Of a stretch of DNA of 64,000 bases, positions 8,543 to 19,540 are shown in pieces. The stretch is from Acidimicrobiales bacterium (GTDB taxonomy: Bacteria > Actinomycetota > Acidimicrobiia > Acidimicrobiales > JAHWLA01): NCBI GenBank assembly GCA_035536915.1, contig DATLNE010000020.1, forward strand, positions 79,044 to 143,043, written 5' to 3'. Position 1 is the stretch's first letter; each line of letters starts with the position of its first letter. Both the position numbers and the translations under genes were made by a program. The notes below the pieces were generated by a model. The model saw only the letters and a list, made by a program, of their open reading frames with translations. It ran no database searches and was not told where the DNA came from.

Positions 8543-10450
8543 CTACGACCCGACGACGCCGCCGTCGCGACGGCGGATGACGACGGTGGCGTCACGAGGA
8601 CGCCCGTCGGGCCGGAAGTCGGGCCAGTTGCTCTGTGCCCTGGGCTCGGTGGCCGTGCCCGCTTCGCCAGGGTGCTGGACGTTGACGAAGAGCGTGCGGT
8701 TGTCGGGCGTGAAGGCGAGCCCGGTGATCTCGCACCCCTTGGGGCCGACCAGGAAGCGGCGCACCTCCTTGGTGGCGGGGTCGGCCACGAGCATCTGGTT
8801 GTTGCACGCCACCGGCTGCGCCCCGTCCGTCTGGATCCACAGCCGACCGAAGCGGTCGAAACCCAAGCCGTCGGGCGAACCGAAGGCGTCGAGGTCGCCG
8901 GTGGTGCCGTGCGCAGGGTTGGCCGGGTCACCTGCCAGCACGAACAGGTCCCAGGCAAACGTGGTGGCGCCGTGGTCACCGCCCGTCTCTGTCCAGCGGA
9001 TGATGTGGCCCCACGGGTTGCGGGGCCGGGGGTTGGCCTCGTCGACCGGCTGCGCCGTCGTGCCCCGCCGGCTGTTGTTCGTCATGGTGCAGTAGACGTC
9101 GCCGGTCGAGGGGTCGGCGGTGATCCACTCGGGCCGGTCCATCCTGGTGGCGCCCAGGGCGGCGGCTGCCTGACGGGCGCGGACGAGGACGCTCGCCTGG
9201 TCGGGGAAGGCGGGTGCCACCAGCGGACCGTTGCCGTGTACCAGCGGCAGCCACGTGCCCACCCCGCGCCCGTCGCCTGCGGTGGCGTCGTCGTCGAAGC
9301 GGGCCACGTAGAGCGTCCCGTCGTCGAGCGGGCTCTCGCCCTCCGCCACCACGTCGCGCCACGGACGAGCACCGACGAACTTGTAGACGAACTGCCCGCG
9401 CTCGTCGTCGCCGCTGTAGACGACCACCCGCCCGTCGGCCGTCTCGCTCACGAAGGCGTTCTCGTGCTTGAAGCGCCCGAGCGCGGTCCGCTTGGTCGGG
9501 ACGGCGTTCTTGCGGAAGGGGTCGATCTCCACTATCCAGCCGAACCGATTGGGCTCGTTGGGCTCGGCGGCCACGTCGAAGCGGCGGTCCTGGCGCCACC
9601 AGCCGAGGCCGTTGCCGTCGGGCGTGATGCCGTAGGCGGCCATGTCGGTCGTGACGGTTGCGGGTGTGGCAGTCCCGAAGTAGCCGTTGAAGTTCTCTTC
9701 GCACGTGAGGTACGTGCCCCACGGCGTCTGGCCGGAGGCGCAGTTGTTGACGGTGCCGAGCACGCGGGTGCCCGCGGCGTCGCCGTTGGTCCTCATCAGG
9801 GGATGGCGGGCGGCCGGGCCTGCGAGCGCCATCGGCGTGTTCGCGGTGATGCGCCGACTGAAGCCGCTCGCCACCACTTCCCATCGGCCGTCGACGTTTT
9901 CGACCTCGACGACGGAGACGCCGTGGGCGTTCTGCGACTTCCGGACTCGCTCGGGGGTCGAGCTCGAGTCGCCGTCGGCGAAGAGCAGGAAGCTCTCGGC
10001 AAACTCGTGGTTCATCACCAGCAGGCCCCGCTCACGGCCTCGGGCCGTGGGCGCCAGGGGGAAGAAGTGCATCCCGTCGTGGCCCATGCCTGCCTGCTGG
10101 GCCTGTTCGTCGGCGCTGTTCGAGGCGTCGAACCGGAACTTCGGCCCCTCACCTCGAACGGGGTCTCCCCAGCGGTAGAGGACCTGGTACTCGTACTCCG
10201 GCGGCACGGCGACGGCATCGGCAGTGGACGCCTCGATGGGGGTGAAGCCGAAGCGCGTGGTCCGGTGCGCGTGGGCCGCCGCGGCCGGTGCCGCCCCCAA
10301 CGCCCGGAGCGGACCCGCTGTGTTGCCGTGGAGGAGAAAGGCGCCGACGGCAGCGGCGACGCCGCCGGTCAGCAGCGAGCGCCTGCTCACTGCTGCGTGC
10401 ACCAAGTCGGAAAGGTCGTTGGGCTCGTGCCGGTCGTCGAGAAGGGTCAT
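8543..10450 (-). CDS. phoX: PhoX-family alkaline phosphatase (DUF839), Tat-exported
   Basis: A 635-residue secreted phosphatase of the PhoX/DUF839 type, which releases phosphate from organic esters outside the cell. A Tat signal is seen as VSRRSLLTGG (R23, R24) followed by a hydrophobic stretch and Ala-rich cleavage region. Family segments include GMGHDGMHFFPL, LLVMNHEFAE, TYLTCEENFNGYFG, NRFGWIVEIDP and WGHIIRWTETGGD. The ATG at 10450 has AGGTGG upstream. PHO-box-like repeats lie about 70-85 bases upstream. It precedes tatA. Metal ligands (Ca and Fe in characterised PhoX) cannot be assigned by eye. Confidence 0.88.
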   Translation of the reverse strand: MTLLDDRHEPNDLSDLVHAAVSRRSLLTGGVAAAVGAFLLHGNTAGPLRALGAAPAAAAHAHRTTRFGFTPIEASTADAVAVPPEYEYQVLYRWGDPVRGEGPKFRFDASNSADEQAQQAGMGHDGMHFFPLAPTARGRERGLLVMNHEFAESFLLFADGDSSSTPERVRKSQNAHGVSVVEVENVDGRWEVVASGFSRRITANTPMALAGPAARHPLMRTNGDAAGTRVLGTVNNCASGQTPWGTYLTCEENFNGYFGTATPATVTTDMAAYGITPDGNGLGWWRQDRRFDVAAEPNEPNRFGWIVEIDPFRKNAVPTKRTALGRFKHENAFVSETADGRVVVYSGDDERGQFVYKFVGARPWRDVVAEGESPLDDGTLYVARFDDDATAGDGRGVGTWLPLVHGNGPLVAPAFPDQASVLVRARQAAAALGATRMDRPEWITADPSTGDVYCTMTNNSRRGTTAQPVDEANPRPRNPWGHIIRWTETGGDHGATTFAWDLFVLAGDPANPAHGTTGDLDAFGSPDGLGFDRFGRLWIQTDGAQPVACNNQMLVADPATKEVRRFLVGPKGCEITGLAFTPDNRTLFVNVQHPGEAGTATEPRAQSNWPDFRPDGRPRDATVVIRRRDGGVVGS

Positions 10451-10517
10451 CGGCCACCTCGTGCTCGAAGGAACGGGACGACCGTAGAAGGGCGATCTGA
10501 CCGCAATGCCGGCGTGC

Positions 10518-10535
10518 CGCGAACACCGAGTGAAC
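10518..10535 (-). promoter_or_regulatory. PHO-box-like direct repeats before phoX
   Basis: On the minus strand GTTCACT (10529-10535) is followed 11 bases later by GTTCGCG (10518-10524), the same geometry as before pstS. The pair lies about 70 bases upstream of the phoX start. The match between two independent promoters in one phosphate island supports a PhoP-type site. Confidence 0.55.
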
Positions 10536-10642
10536 TCTTGCGCGGCCTGTTCTGTGAGGTCAGGTTTCGACGATCATCGACATCGATCGCGCCCGCCACC
10601 CACCCGGCGCCTCCGCTCCCCCGCCGCAGCACCGGCAACGAA

Positions 10643-10662
10643 TAGGCACGATCCAGTGCCTA
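10643..10662 (-). terminator. Hairpin after the GNAT gene
   Basis: TAGGCAC and GTGCCTA form a perfect 7-base-pair stem with a 6-base loop, about 65 bases downstream of the GNAT stop on the minus strand. A weak TATTCGTT follows. It probably ends the HTH-GNAT transcript before the phoX promoter. The rest of 10451-10727 shows only the PHO-box-like site. Confidence 0.45.
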
Positions 10663-10727
10663 GGTTGGGAGTCGTAAGCCTGTTGGTCCACTTGCTCACC
10701 GACTGCACCGGAACCACGGTCACTGCC

Positions 10728-11228
10728 TCACGGCCAGTCGACGGAGAGGGAGGCAGCTGCGGTGCTGGCCTTCATCACGAGGCGGCTGGGGTTTGCCGGA
10801 GTCGGACGAAAGCCGAAATGCACGTAGAAGTCGTGGGCACGTTGGTCTATCGCGTCAACGACGATCACCCTCCCACCGCCTCTTCGGATAGCTGCGAGCG
10901 TCGTGTCGAGTGCGCCAACGAGCAGGTCACCGCCGTGGCCGCGTCCGTGCAGGTGCTCCGACAGCGCGAGGCGAGCGAGCAGGAAGCCGGGGATCACCTC
11001 CGGCGCGCCACGACCGACCGAGGACGGGAGGTCGTCGCGACGGACGGCGTGGGGGAGGATGCCGAAGTAACCGATGACTTGGTCGTCATCGAGCCAGACG
11101 TAGACGCGAGTGGTCCCGGCGCGGTCAGCAGTTACGCCCGCCTCTCGCAGCCAGATGTCGAGATCAGCGTTGCCGGACGAGAAGGACTCGATCGGATGCT
11201 CAGGCGTGAGCCGCTCGAACCGAGGCAC
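10728..11228 (-). CDS. GNAT acetyltransferase, toxin-like
   Basis: A 166-residue GNAT-fold acetyltransferase. It matches the pattern of toxin-type GNATs (TacT/AtaT-like, which acetylate aminoacyl-tRNA in known cases): FSSGNADLDIWLRE at the start, GYFGILP, the LLARLALSEHLHGRGHGGDLL acetyl-CoA loop (read as LARLALSEHLHGRGHG) and DQRAHDFYVHFGFRP near the end. The GTG start at 11228 follows the HTH gene stop with no gap, so the two are one operon. Known GNAT toxins usually pair with a ribbon-helix-helix DUF1778 antitoxin; here the partner is HTH-type. The toxin role is inferred from context; an ordinary acetyltransferase is the alternative. Confidence 0.75.
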   Translation of the reverse strand: MPRFERLTPEHPIESFSSGNADLDIWLREAGVTADRAGTTRVYVWLDDDQVIGYFGILPHAVRRDDLPSSVGRGAPEVIPGFLLARLALSEHLHGRGHGGDLLVGALDTTLAAIRRGGGRVIVVDAIDQRAHDFYVHFGFRPTPANPSRLVMKASTAAASLSVDWP

Positions 11229-11591
11229 CTACCGCGTAGCCGTTGCCCGACGACTGCGCTTGGCCGCCTCGGCCAGCGCCGGTACGACCTCGCCTTCCTC
11301 GCCCAACTCTTCTAGGAGCCAGTCGAAGAAATCGGGGGAAACGACGGTCTCGTCAGAGAACCGCCGATGAGCCGCCTGCCGGGAGACGCCGTAGAGGCTG
11401 CCGATCTCCGCCCACGTCATGCCCGACTCTTGGGCTTCGAGCAGGACGAGGCGCTGGAGACCGTCCACTCCCACGGCCAGATGGTGAACGGCCCGCACGC
11501 GGTCGCGGGCGTTCGGAGAGTCGAGAAGGTCTCGGACGTTCATCAGCAGCGTGTCGACGACGTGGGCGAAGTCTCGTTGCTCGGCCTTCAT
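11229..11591 (-). CDS. HTH protein upstream of GNAT, candidate antitoxin/repressor
   Basis: A 120-residue mostly helical protein with a clear helix-turn-helix, TWAEIGSLYGVSRQAAHRRF, near residues 62-81. Acidic residues follow (FFDWLLEELGEEGE) and the C-terminus is basic. I chose the ATG at 11591: a TTGACT/TATAGT promoter ends 8 bases before it, giving a leaderless message. Two similar 17-base inverted repeats overlap the -35 and -10, as expected for an autorepressor. It is directly followed by the GNAT gene. Not assigned to a named antitoxin family. Confidence 0.7.
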   Translation of the reverse strand: MKAEQRDFAHVVDTLLMNVRDLLDSPNARDRVRAVHHLAVGVDGLQRLVLLEAQESGMTWAEIGSLYGVSRQAAHRRFSDETVVSPDFFDWLLEELGEEGEVVPALAEAAKRSRRATATR

Positions 11592-11595
11592 AGTC

Positions 11596-11641
11596 GTCAA
11601 CTATACGTTGACCAGCGGTGGGTAGTCAATAGAAGGTTGAC
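11596..11641 (-). promoter_or_regulatory. Consensus promoter with two matching operators
   Basis: Reading leftwards, TTGACT (11624-11629) and TATAGT (11600-11605) are spaced by 18 bases, the best sigma-70-like promoter in the window. Two 17-base sites with the same form, GTCAAC-TATAC-GTTGAC (11596-11612) and GTCAAT-AGAAG-GTTGAC (11625-11641), cover the -10 and -35; centres are 29 bases apart. A half site GTCAAT lies near 11660. This is the layout of an autorepressed toxin-antitoxin operon. Confidence 0.7.
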
Positions 11642-11699
11642 AAAGTGCACCGGCGAGGGTGGTCAATCGGATGGGAACCCGAGCAGCTCGCGTCCTCTC

Positions 11700-12059
11700 T
11701 ACAACTTGAGCCAGTACCAGGAGATCTCTGGATCCCCGGCAACCACAGCGAGCAATGGGCGGCGGTCGACTACCCCGCGGACGGCAGCCGAGACGCTCAG
11801 TGAGGGCGAATTCAACCGCTACTACATGAGGGCTATCTGTCGTCGAGCGCAGGAAGAGGGGGATAACACCGTTCGAGTTCGACGAGGCAAGGTTGTCGAC
11901 AATCCTCGCTCCGATCCCCTCGTGAAGGTCGAGGAAGGTGATGTGCTCAGTGCCGCAGCCGTACTTGAAGACCTCAGGATTCATCCAGGCGAGGACACCG
12001 CGATCGGCATGCCCCGCGGACCCAACTCTGGATTGAGTCTGGAATTCTTGCCGGACTGA
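11700..12059 (+). pseudogene. Decayed or partial ORF in lower-GC stretch
   Basis: An open frame of about 119 codons ending TGA at 12059, without a convincing start: the only nearby option is TTG at 11706 with no ribosome-binding site. The second half reads like a genuine domain: LSEGEFNRYYMRAICRRAQ, then VRVRRGKVVDNPRSDPLVKV and a tail VLEDLRIHPGEDTAIGMPRG. I cannot name the family. Third positions are less G/C-rich than in neighbouring genes, suggesting horizontally acquired DNA that has lost its 5' part. The stretch 11642-12118 holds nothing else I can support. Confidence 0.35.
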
Positions 12060-12118
12060 GAGCACCCTCATGGCATTGCGGAACTGCCTGTCGACAAGGT
12101 GAACGCATATTCAAATAG

Positions 12119-13615
12119 TTACGGACTCCTTCCCAAACCACCACCGCCGGGGGTGAGCATTCGCAAGACATCACCCGCCTGGAGACGAACGGTGCACTTG
12201 TCGGGCAGCCGCTGCGCATGCATTACGTCGCCGCCGGGCAGCAGCAGGTTCTCGCCCGGTGAGCCCGGCTCGCCGCCTGCCAACCCCCACGGCGCGCTGA
12301 TGCGGCGCTCGGTCACCAGCGAGACCGTGGTCGGCTCCAGCACCTCCACGTCGCGCTCGATGCCGTCGCCGCCTCGGTGCTGCCCGTCCCCGCCGCTGCC
12401 GGGTCGTACCCGGTAGCGGCGCACCCGCAACGGGAACGCCCGTTCCAGCGCCTCGATCGGCGTGTTCTGCGTGTTGGTCATGCCCGTCTGGACGGCCGAC
12501 TGGCCGTCGCGCCCGGGCCGTGCTCCCTGCCCGCCGCCGATGGTCTCGTAGTACACCCAACCGTCGCCGCCCATCAGCAGGTTGTTCATCGTGCCCTGGC
12601 TCGCCGCAGGCACCCGGTCGGGCACCGCTTGGGCCAGCGCACCGAAGCAGACGTCGGCCACCCGCTGGCTCACCTCAACGTTGCCCGCGCCCACCGCCAC
12701 GGGGAACGTGGCGGCCACAACCGTTCCTTCGGGCGCCACCACTCGCACCGGCCGCAGCGCGCCACCGTTGGCCGGGATGGTCGGGTCGGTCACGCATCGC
12801 AGGGCGAAGGCGACCGACGACACCGTGACCGCTTCGACGGCGTTGACGTTGCCCCGCTGCTGCGGGTCGGTGCCCGTGAAGTCGAAGATCACCTCGTCGC
12901 CCGACACGACCAGCCGCAAGCGGATCACCGCCGGCGGCGAGTCGAGCACGTCTTCGAACGTCCACTCCCCATCAGGGAACGCGGCCAACGCCGCCCGCAT
13001 GCGTCGCTCGCCGTACTCGCACACCTCGTCAAGCGGCGCGTCGGCGAACTCGGCCAAGCGGGCCACGCCCACCACGTTGGCGCCCACCTGCGCGGCGATG
13101 TCGCCCCGTCGTTCCTCAGGCGTGCGGGAGTTGGCTTCCAACAGCGCCGCCACCGTCGGGCTCCACAACACCGGCGGAATGCGGAAGCCCTCCTGCTGGA
13201 TCTCGGTGGCATCGGGCGGGATCGATCCCGGCACCATGCCGCCCACGTCGGCGTGGTGCGCGCGGTTGGCCGCCCATCCGACCAGCCGCCCGTCCACGAA
13301 GCACGGCGCCACCAACGTGATGTCGTTCAGGTGAGTACCGCCCGCGAACGGGTCGTTGAGCACAAGCTGGTCGCCCGGTTGCAGGTCGTAGCCCGCATCG
13401 AGCGCGGCGCGCACCGAGGCAGGCATGGAGCCGAGGTGCACGGGGATGTGCTCGGCCTGCACCAACAGTTCCCCCTCGGCGGTGAACAGCGCGGCGGAGC
13501 AGTCGGCCCGCTCCTTGATGTTGGGACTGAAGGCGGCCCGGCGCAGCACGGCGCCCATCTCCTCGGCCACGCCGGTCAACTGCGAGATCAGGACTTGGAG
13601 CGACGCAGGATCCAC
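12119..13615 (-). CDS. hyuB: Hydantoinase B / 5-oxoprolinase B-type subunit
   Basis: A 498-residue HyuB-family subunit of an ATP-dependent hydantoinase or 5-oxoprolinase-like amidohydrolase; it acts with the HyuA subunit encoded upstream. Visible family segments are the N-terminal EEMGAVLRRAAFSPNIKERAD, read as MGAVLRRAAFSPNIKERAD, NDPFAGGTHLNDITLVAP, ANRAHHADVGGMVPGSI, and the C-terminal GGGDGIERDVE and GGxPG loops. The GTG start at 13615 has a strong AGGAGG 8 bases upstream and overlaps hyuA by 28 bases. Substrate (5-oxoproline, hydantoin, or another cyclic imide) is not readable from the sequence. Confidence 0.9.
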   Translation of the reverse strand: MDPASLQVLISQLTGVAEEMGAVLRRAAFSPNIKERADCSAALFTAEGELLVQAEHIPVHLGSMPASVRAALDAGYDLQPGDQLVLNDPFAGGTHLNDITLVAPCFVDGRLVGWAANRAHHADVGGMVPGSIPPDATEIQQEGFRIPPVLWSPTVAALLEANSRTPEERRGDIAAQVGANVVGVARLAEFADAPLDEVCEYGERRMRAALAAFPDGEWTFEDVLDSPPAVIRLRLVVSGDEVIFDFTGTDPQQRGNVNAVEAVTVSSVAFALRCVTDPTIPANGGALRPVRVVAPEGTVVAATFPVAVGAGNVEVSQRVADVCFGALAQAVPDRVPAASQGTMNNLLMGGDGWVYYETIGGGQGARPGRDGQSAVQTGMTNTQNTPIEALERAFPLRVRRYRVRPGSGGDGQHRGGDGIERDVEVLEPTTVSLVTERRISAPWGLAGGEPGSPGENLLLPGGDVMHAQRLPDKCTVRLQAGDVLRMLTPGGGGLGRSP

Positions 13616-15435
13616 GAGCCACCTCCTCCCACCTCGGCCGTCCATCCCTCGGGCAGCCAGACGGTGCAGTCGGGCTCGGCCAGCACCGTCGGCCCCACTG
13701 CGCCGCGCCTGGCCATGCCCTCGGGCGGCCCCAGCTTGTCGATGTCGACGGGGGACGCCACCCGGGCCGACGCCCGCAGCGCCACCACCTCGATTGCCGC
13801 ACCCTGCCGCACGAAGCCGTTGCGCCGGCGGTGCTCGTCCTCGAACTCCCCCACCGTCGGCACGGTCAGCTCGTGGCTCTGGCCCGCGTAACGGCAGTCG
13901 ACGGCCAGCTCGACCTCCACATGGGTGCCGTCGGGCAGCACCACGCCGGCCACGCCCGTGCCCGCCGCCAGCGCCACCCGGGCAGGCGTGTCGTCGGGCA
14001 AGCCCATCAACCGCCTCGCCGCCACCCGGGCCAGGTCGAACCGGGCTTGCGGCAACCCGCTGTGATCGCCCGGCACCGGCCACGATCGCACCACGTCGGC
14101 CTGCCGGGGACCGCCCACCATGCCGACCGCCGAGAGCACGCCGGCCCGCGGCGGCACGATCACCACCGGCATGCCGAGCGCGTCGGCCACCGCGCACGCA
14201 TGCAGTGGGCCGGCGCCACCAAAGGCCACCAGCGCCAGCGAACGGGGGTCGACGCCGCGCTCGACCGACACCACGCGTACCGCCTGCACCATGGCCGCGT
14301 CGACCACCGAGATCACTCCCTCGGCCGTCACCCCGGCGCCGCTCAACGCCGCGCGCGCCGCCTCCACGTCGAGGGCGCCCAAGCCCGGGAACGCATGCCG
14401 CGAGGGGATGCGCCCGGCCACCAGGTCGGCGTCGGTCACGGTGGCCTCGACGCCGCCCCGGCCGTAGCACGCAGGACCGGGGACGGCGCCCGCGCTCTGC
14501 GGCCCCACCGCCAAGGCGCCGCCGGCGTCGATGCGGGCGATGCTGCCGCCGCCCGCCCCGATGGTGTGCACGTCGAGCGACGGCAGGCGGATGGGGAACC
14601 CGGCCACCGAGCGCTGAGCTGCGGGTGCGGGCTTGCCGTCGAGCACCAGGCACACGTCGGTCGACGTGCCGCCCATGTCGAAGGTCACGGCGTCGGGGAA
14701 GCCCGCCGCCCCCGCGGCCGCAGCCGCCGCTCGCACGCCGCCCGCAGGGCCCGACAACAGCAACGACGCCGGACGGCCTGCCGCCTGTTCCACGCCGACC
14801 AAGCCCCCCGCCGAGGTCATGACCAAGACCTCGGCAGCCAACGACCGCAGGCCCAACAGGTACGAACGGCAGGCGGGCCGCAAATAGGCGTCGACCACCG
14901 TCGTCACCGTGCGCTCGTACTCACGGAACTCGGGGGAGACGTCCGACGACAACACCACGTCGGCATCGAGCGCAGCGGCCACCGCCCGCTCGTGGTCGGG
15001 GTTCAGGTCGGCGTGCAACAGGCACACGGCCACCACGTCGACGTCGTCGGGGATCTCGGGGACGGGACCGAGCGCCACCAGTTCTGCGCCGGCAGCGTCG
15101 AGGCGGCCCGCCACCTCGAACCGCAGCGATCGCGGCACCAACGGCGCCGGACGGTCGGCCCAGATGTCGTAGAGCGAGGGTCGGTCCTGACGGCCGATCT
15201 CGATGACGTCGGCGAAGCCCTCGTTGGTCACCAGCGCCACCACCGCGCCCCGCCGTTCCAACAAGGCGTTGGTGGCCACGGTGGTGCCATGCGCCAGCAC
15301 GTCGACCGCCAACCCTTCGATGCCTGCGGCCACCGCCGCCGCCGGGTCGGCCGGCGTGGACGGCACCTTGCGGATGTGGCCGTCCTCCGTCACCACGTCG
15401 GTGAAGGTGCCTCCGGTGTCGACGCCGACTCGCAC
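13588..15435 (-). CDS. hyuA: Hydantoinase A / 5-oxoprolinase A-type subunit
   Basis: A 615-residue HyuA subunit with an actin-like ATPase fold. Visible are the N-terminal phosphate loop VGVDTGGTFTDVV, AHGTTVATNALLER, the second phosphate motif TFDMGGTSTDVCLV, IGAGGGSIA and FGGAGPLHACAVADALG. I chose GTG at 15435, not the GTG at 15468, because a TAGGGT -10 ends 7 bases before it and the family's first strand begins immediately. It shares an overlapping -10 region with the divergent GNAT gene. Operon with hyuB. Confidence 0.9.
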   Translation of the reverse strand: MRVGVDTGGTFTDVVTEDGHIRKVPSTPADPAAAVAAGIEGLAVDVLAHGTTVATNALLERRGAVVALVTNEGFADVIEIGRQDRPSLYDIWADRPAPLVPRSLRFEVAGRLDAAGAELVALGPVPEIPDDVDVVAVCLLHADLNPDHERAVAAALDADVVLSSDVSPEFREYERTVTTVVDAYLRPACRSYLLGLRSLAAEVLVMTSAGGLVGVEQAAGRPASLLLSGPAGGVRAAAAAAGAAGFPDAVTFDMGGTSTDVCLVLDGKPAPAAQRSVAGFPIRLPSLDVHTIGAGGGSIARIDAGGALAVGPQSAGAVPGPACYGRGGVEATVTDADLVAGRIPSRHAFPGLGALDVEAARAALSGAGVTAEGVISVVDAAMVQAVRVVSVERGVDPRSLALVAFGGAGPLHACAVADALGMPVVIVPPRAGVLSAVGMVGGPRQADVVRSWPVPGDHSGLPQARFDLARVAARRLMGLPDDTPARVALAAGTGVAGVVLPDGTHVEVELAVDCRYAGQSHELTVPTVGEFEDEHRRRNGFVRQGAAIEVVALRASARVASPVDIDKLGPPEGMARRGAVGPTVLAEPDCTVWLPEGWTAEVGGGGSWILRRSKS

Positions 15436-15442
15436 GTGCCCG

Positions 15443-15452
15443 ACCCTAACCT
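15443..15452. promoter_or_regulatory. Overlapping divergent -10 elements
   Basis: In the 25 bases between hyuA (minus) and the GNAT gene (plus), TAGGGT (minus, 15443-15448) and TAACCT (plus, 15447-15452) overlap. They end 7 and 8 bases before their start codons. Both transcripts would be leaderless and compete for one short region. Confidence 0.5.
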
Positions 15453-15460
15453 CGGGGGCG

Positions 15461-15790
15461 ATGGGCACGACGGTGACACTCGCAGTGGAAGAAGAAGGCG
15501 TGCCGGTGGGACAGGTGACGGTGGAGCTCGACCGCTACCCCGACGCCGGCTACCTGCGCTCGCTGGCGGTCGAGCCGCACGCCCAAGGGCGAGGGGTCGG
15601 CAGCCGCCTCATCGCCTGGGCCGAACAGTTACTGGCCGCCGAAGGGTGCACGCAGGTGGTGCTCGGCGTGGAGGACGCCAACCCGCAGGCCCGCGCCCTC
15701 TACGAACGGCTCGGCTACCGCCCCACCGAGCGCGCCGTGACTGACGACGGCCGCACGTGCGGGCTGTTGGTCAAGCACCTGCCGGGCTGA
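15461..15790 (+). CDS. GNAT-family N-acetyltransferase
   Basis: A 109-residue single-domain acetyltransferase. The acetyl-CoA loop is seen as SLAVEPHAQGRGVGSRLI and the last strands as ANPQARALYERLGYRP, both standard GNAT motifs. ATG at 15461 follows a TAACCT -10 by 8 bases. Its 3' end overlaps the convergent RNase H gene by 20 bases. Substrate unknown; small GNATs act on amines, peptides or antibiotics. No operon partner on this strand. Confidence 0.85.
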   Translation: MGTTVTLAVEEEGVPVGQVTVELDRYPDAGYLRSLAVEPHAQGRGVGSRLIAWAEQLLAAEGCTQVVLGVEDANPQARALYERLGYRPTERAVTDDGRTCGLLVKHLPG

Positions 15791-16745
15791 GCACCCACAC
15801 GTCTTCTTCGCCGAGGTGGTCGCGGAACGACCGCACCAGCTTGCCGGTGAAGTCGTCGTCGCCGTCCCACACCAACACCGCCTCGTTCGCATGCCGGGCC
15901 AGCCATGCGTCGCGCCGCGACAGTGCGGCGCCCGCCTGTTGCTTGGTGGTGGGCGACTTCTCCTGGAGCACGACTCGATCGGCCGACAACGCCAGCAGCG
16001 AACGGAAGCGCTCCTGCGACGCCCACGGCCAGACGCTCTCAGGCGAGGGGTAGGGCAGCACGGCCACGAACGGCACGCCCGCGGCCACCGCGGCTTCGGC
16101 GCCCGCCATCTCGGCGCCGTGGCGCAGGCCGGTCAGCACCACCAGGTCGGCGTGCAGCGCGGCCTTGGCCGCCACGATCTCGTGCAGCCGACGTTGGGCA
16201 TCGTCGGCCAGGTCGACCCGTTGGCCGCCCACCACGAGCTTGTGGCCTTCGGGCACGCCTGGCCCGCGGGCGGGTGCGTCGGGCGCGGGCAGCACGGCGG
16301 GCGTGCCGGAGCCCGCCGAAGGCTGCTGCGTGCGGGCTGCTTCCACCGCCAAGCGGTCGACCAGGTCGTTGTAGCGGTCAGCCGAGTGCCCCTTCACCCA
16401 CCGGAACCGCACCCGAGTGGGGTCGGCCTGCACCGCCTCGATCAGCGGCTCCCACAGGTCGCGGTTGGCGACCGGCTTCTTCTGCGAGTTGAGCCACCCC
16501 CGCTTCAGCCATCCCTCCCACCACCGGTCGCGGAAGCAGTTCACGACGTAGGTGGAATCGCTGACCACTACGAGGGGCCCGTCGAGCGCCAGCACGGCCT
16601 CCAGCGCCGCCTTGATCTCCATGCGCTGGTTGGTCGTGGCCGGGTCGGGACCGGCGGCATACGGCCCGTCGGGGACGGCCCACGCCCAGCCGCCAGGGCC
16701 AGGGTTCCCCAGGCAGGCGCCATCGGTATAGACGGTGGTGGACAA
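15771..16745 (-). CDS. RNase HI fused to a SLOG/YpsA-like domain
   Basis: A 324-residue fusion. Residues 1-138 are a complete RNase HI with all catalytic acidic residues (D8 in TDGACLGNPGPGG, E43 in MEIKAAL, D63 in VSDSTYV, D127 in RYNDLVD) and H120; it should cut RNA in RNA-DNA hybrids. After a Pro/Ala-rich linker, residues about 168-324 resemble a Rossmannoid SLOG domain of the YpsA/DprA superfamily: VVGGQRVDLAD, LVVLTGLRHGAEMAGAEAAV, GVPFVAVLPYPSPES. SLOG domains bind nucleotides or nucleic acid ligands in known cases. The combination is unusual and its role unknown. Confidence 0.85.
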   Translation of the reverse strand: MSTTVYTDGACLGNPGPGGWAWAVPDGPYAAGPDPATTNQRMEIKAALEAVLALDGPLVVVSDSTYVVNCFRDRWWEGWLKRGWLNSQKKPVANRDLWEPLIEAVQADPTRVRFRWVKGHSADRYNDLVDRLAVEAARTQQPSAGSGTPAVLPAPDAPARGPGVPEGHKLVVGGQRVDLADDAQRRLHEIVAAKAALHADLVVLTGLRHGAEMAGAEAAVAAGVPFVAVLPYPSPESVWPWASQERFRSLLALSADRVVLQEKSPTTKQQAGAALSRRDAWLARHANEAVLVWDGDDDFTGKLVRSFRDHLGEEDVWVLSPAGA

Positions 16746-16765
16746 GGCGTTCAGCTTGGCCGCTC

Positions 16766-19515
<2,750 letters not shown>

Positions 19516-19540
<25 letters not shown>

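Noticed and set aside
11601-12071. 156-codon minus-strand frame
   Set aside because: Overlaps the HTH promoter and operators and is antisense to the plus-strand frame that looks more protein-like.
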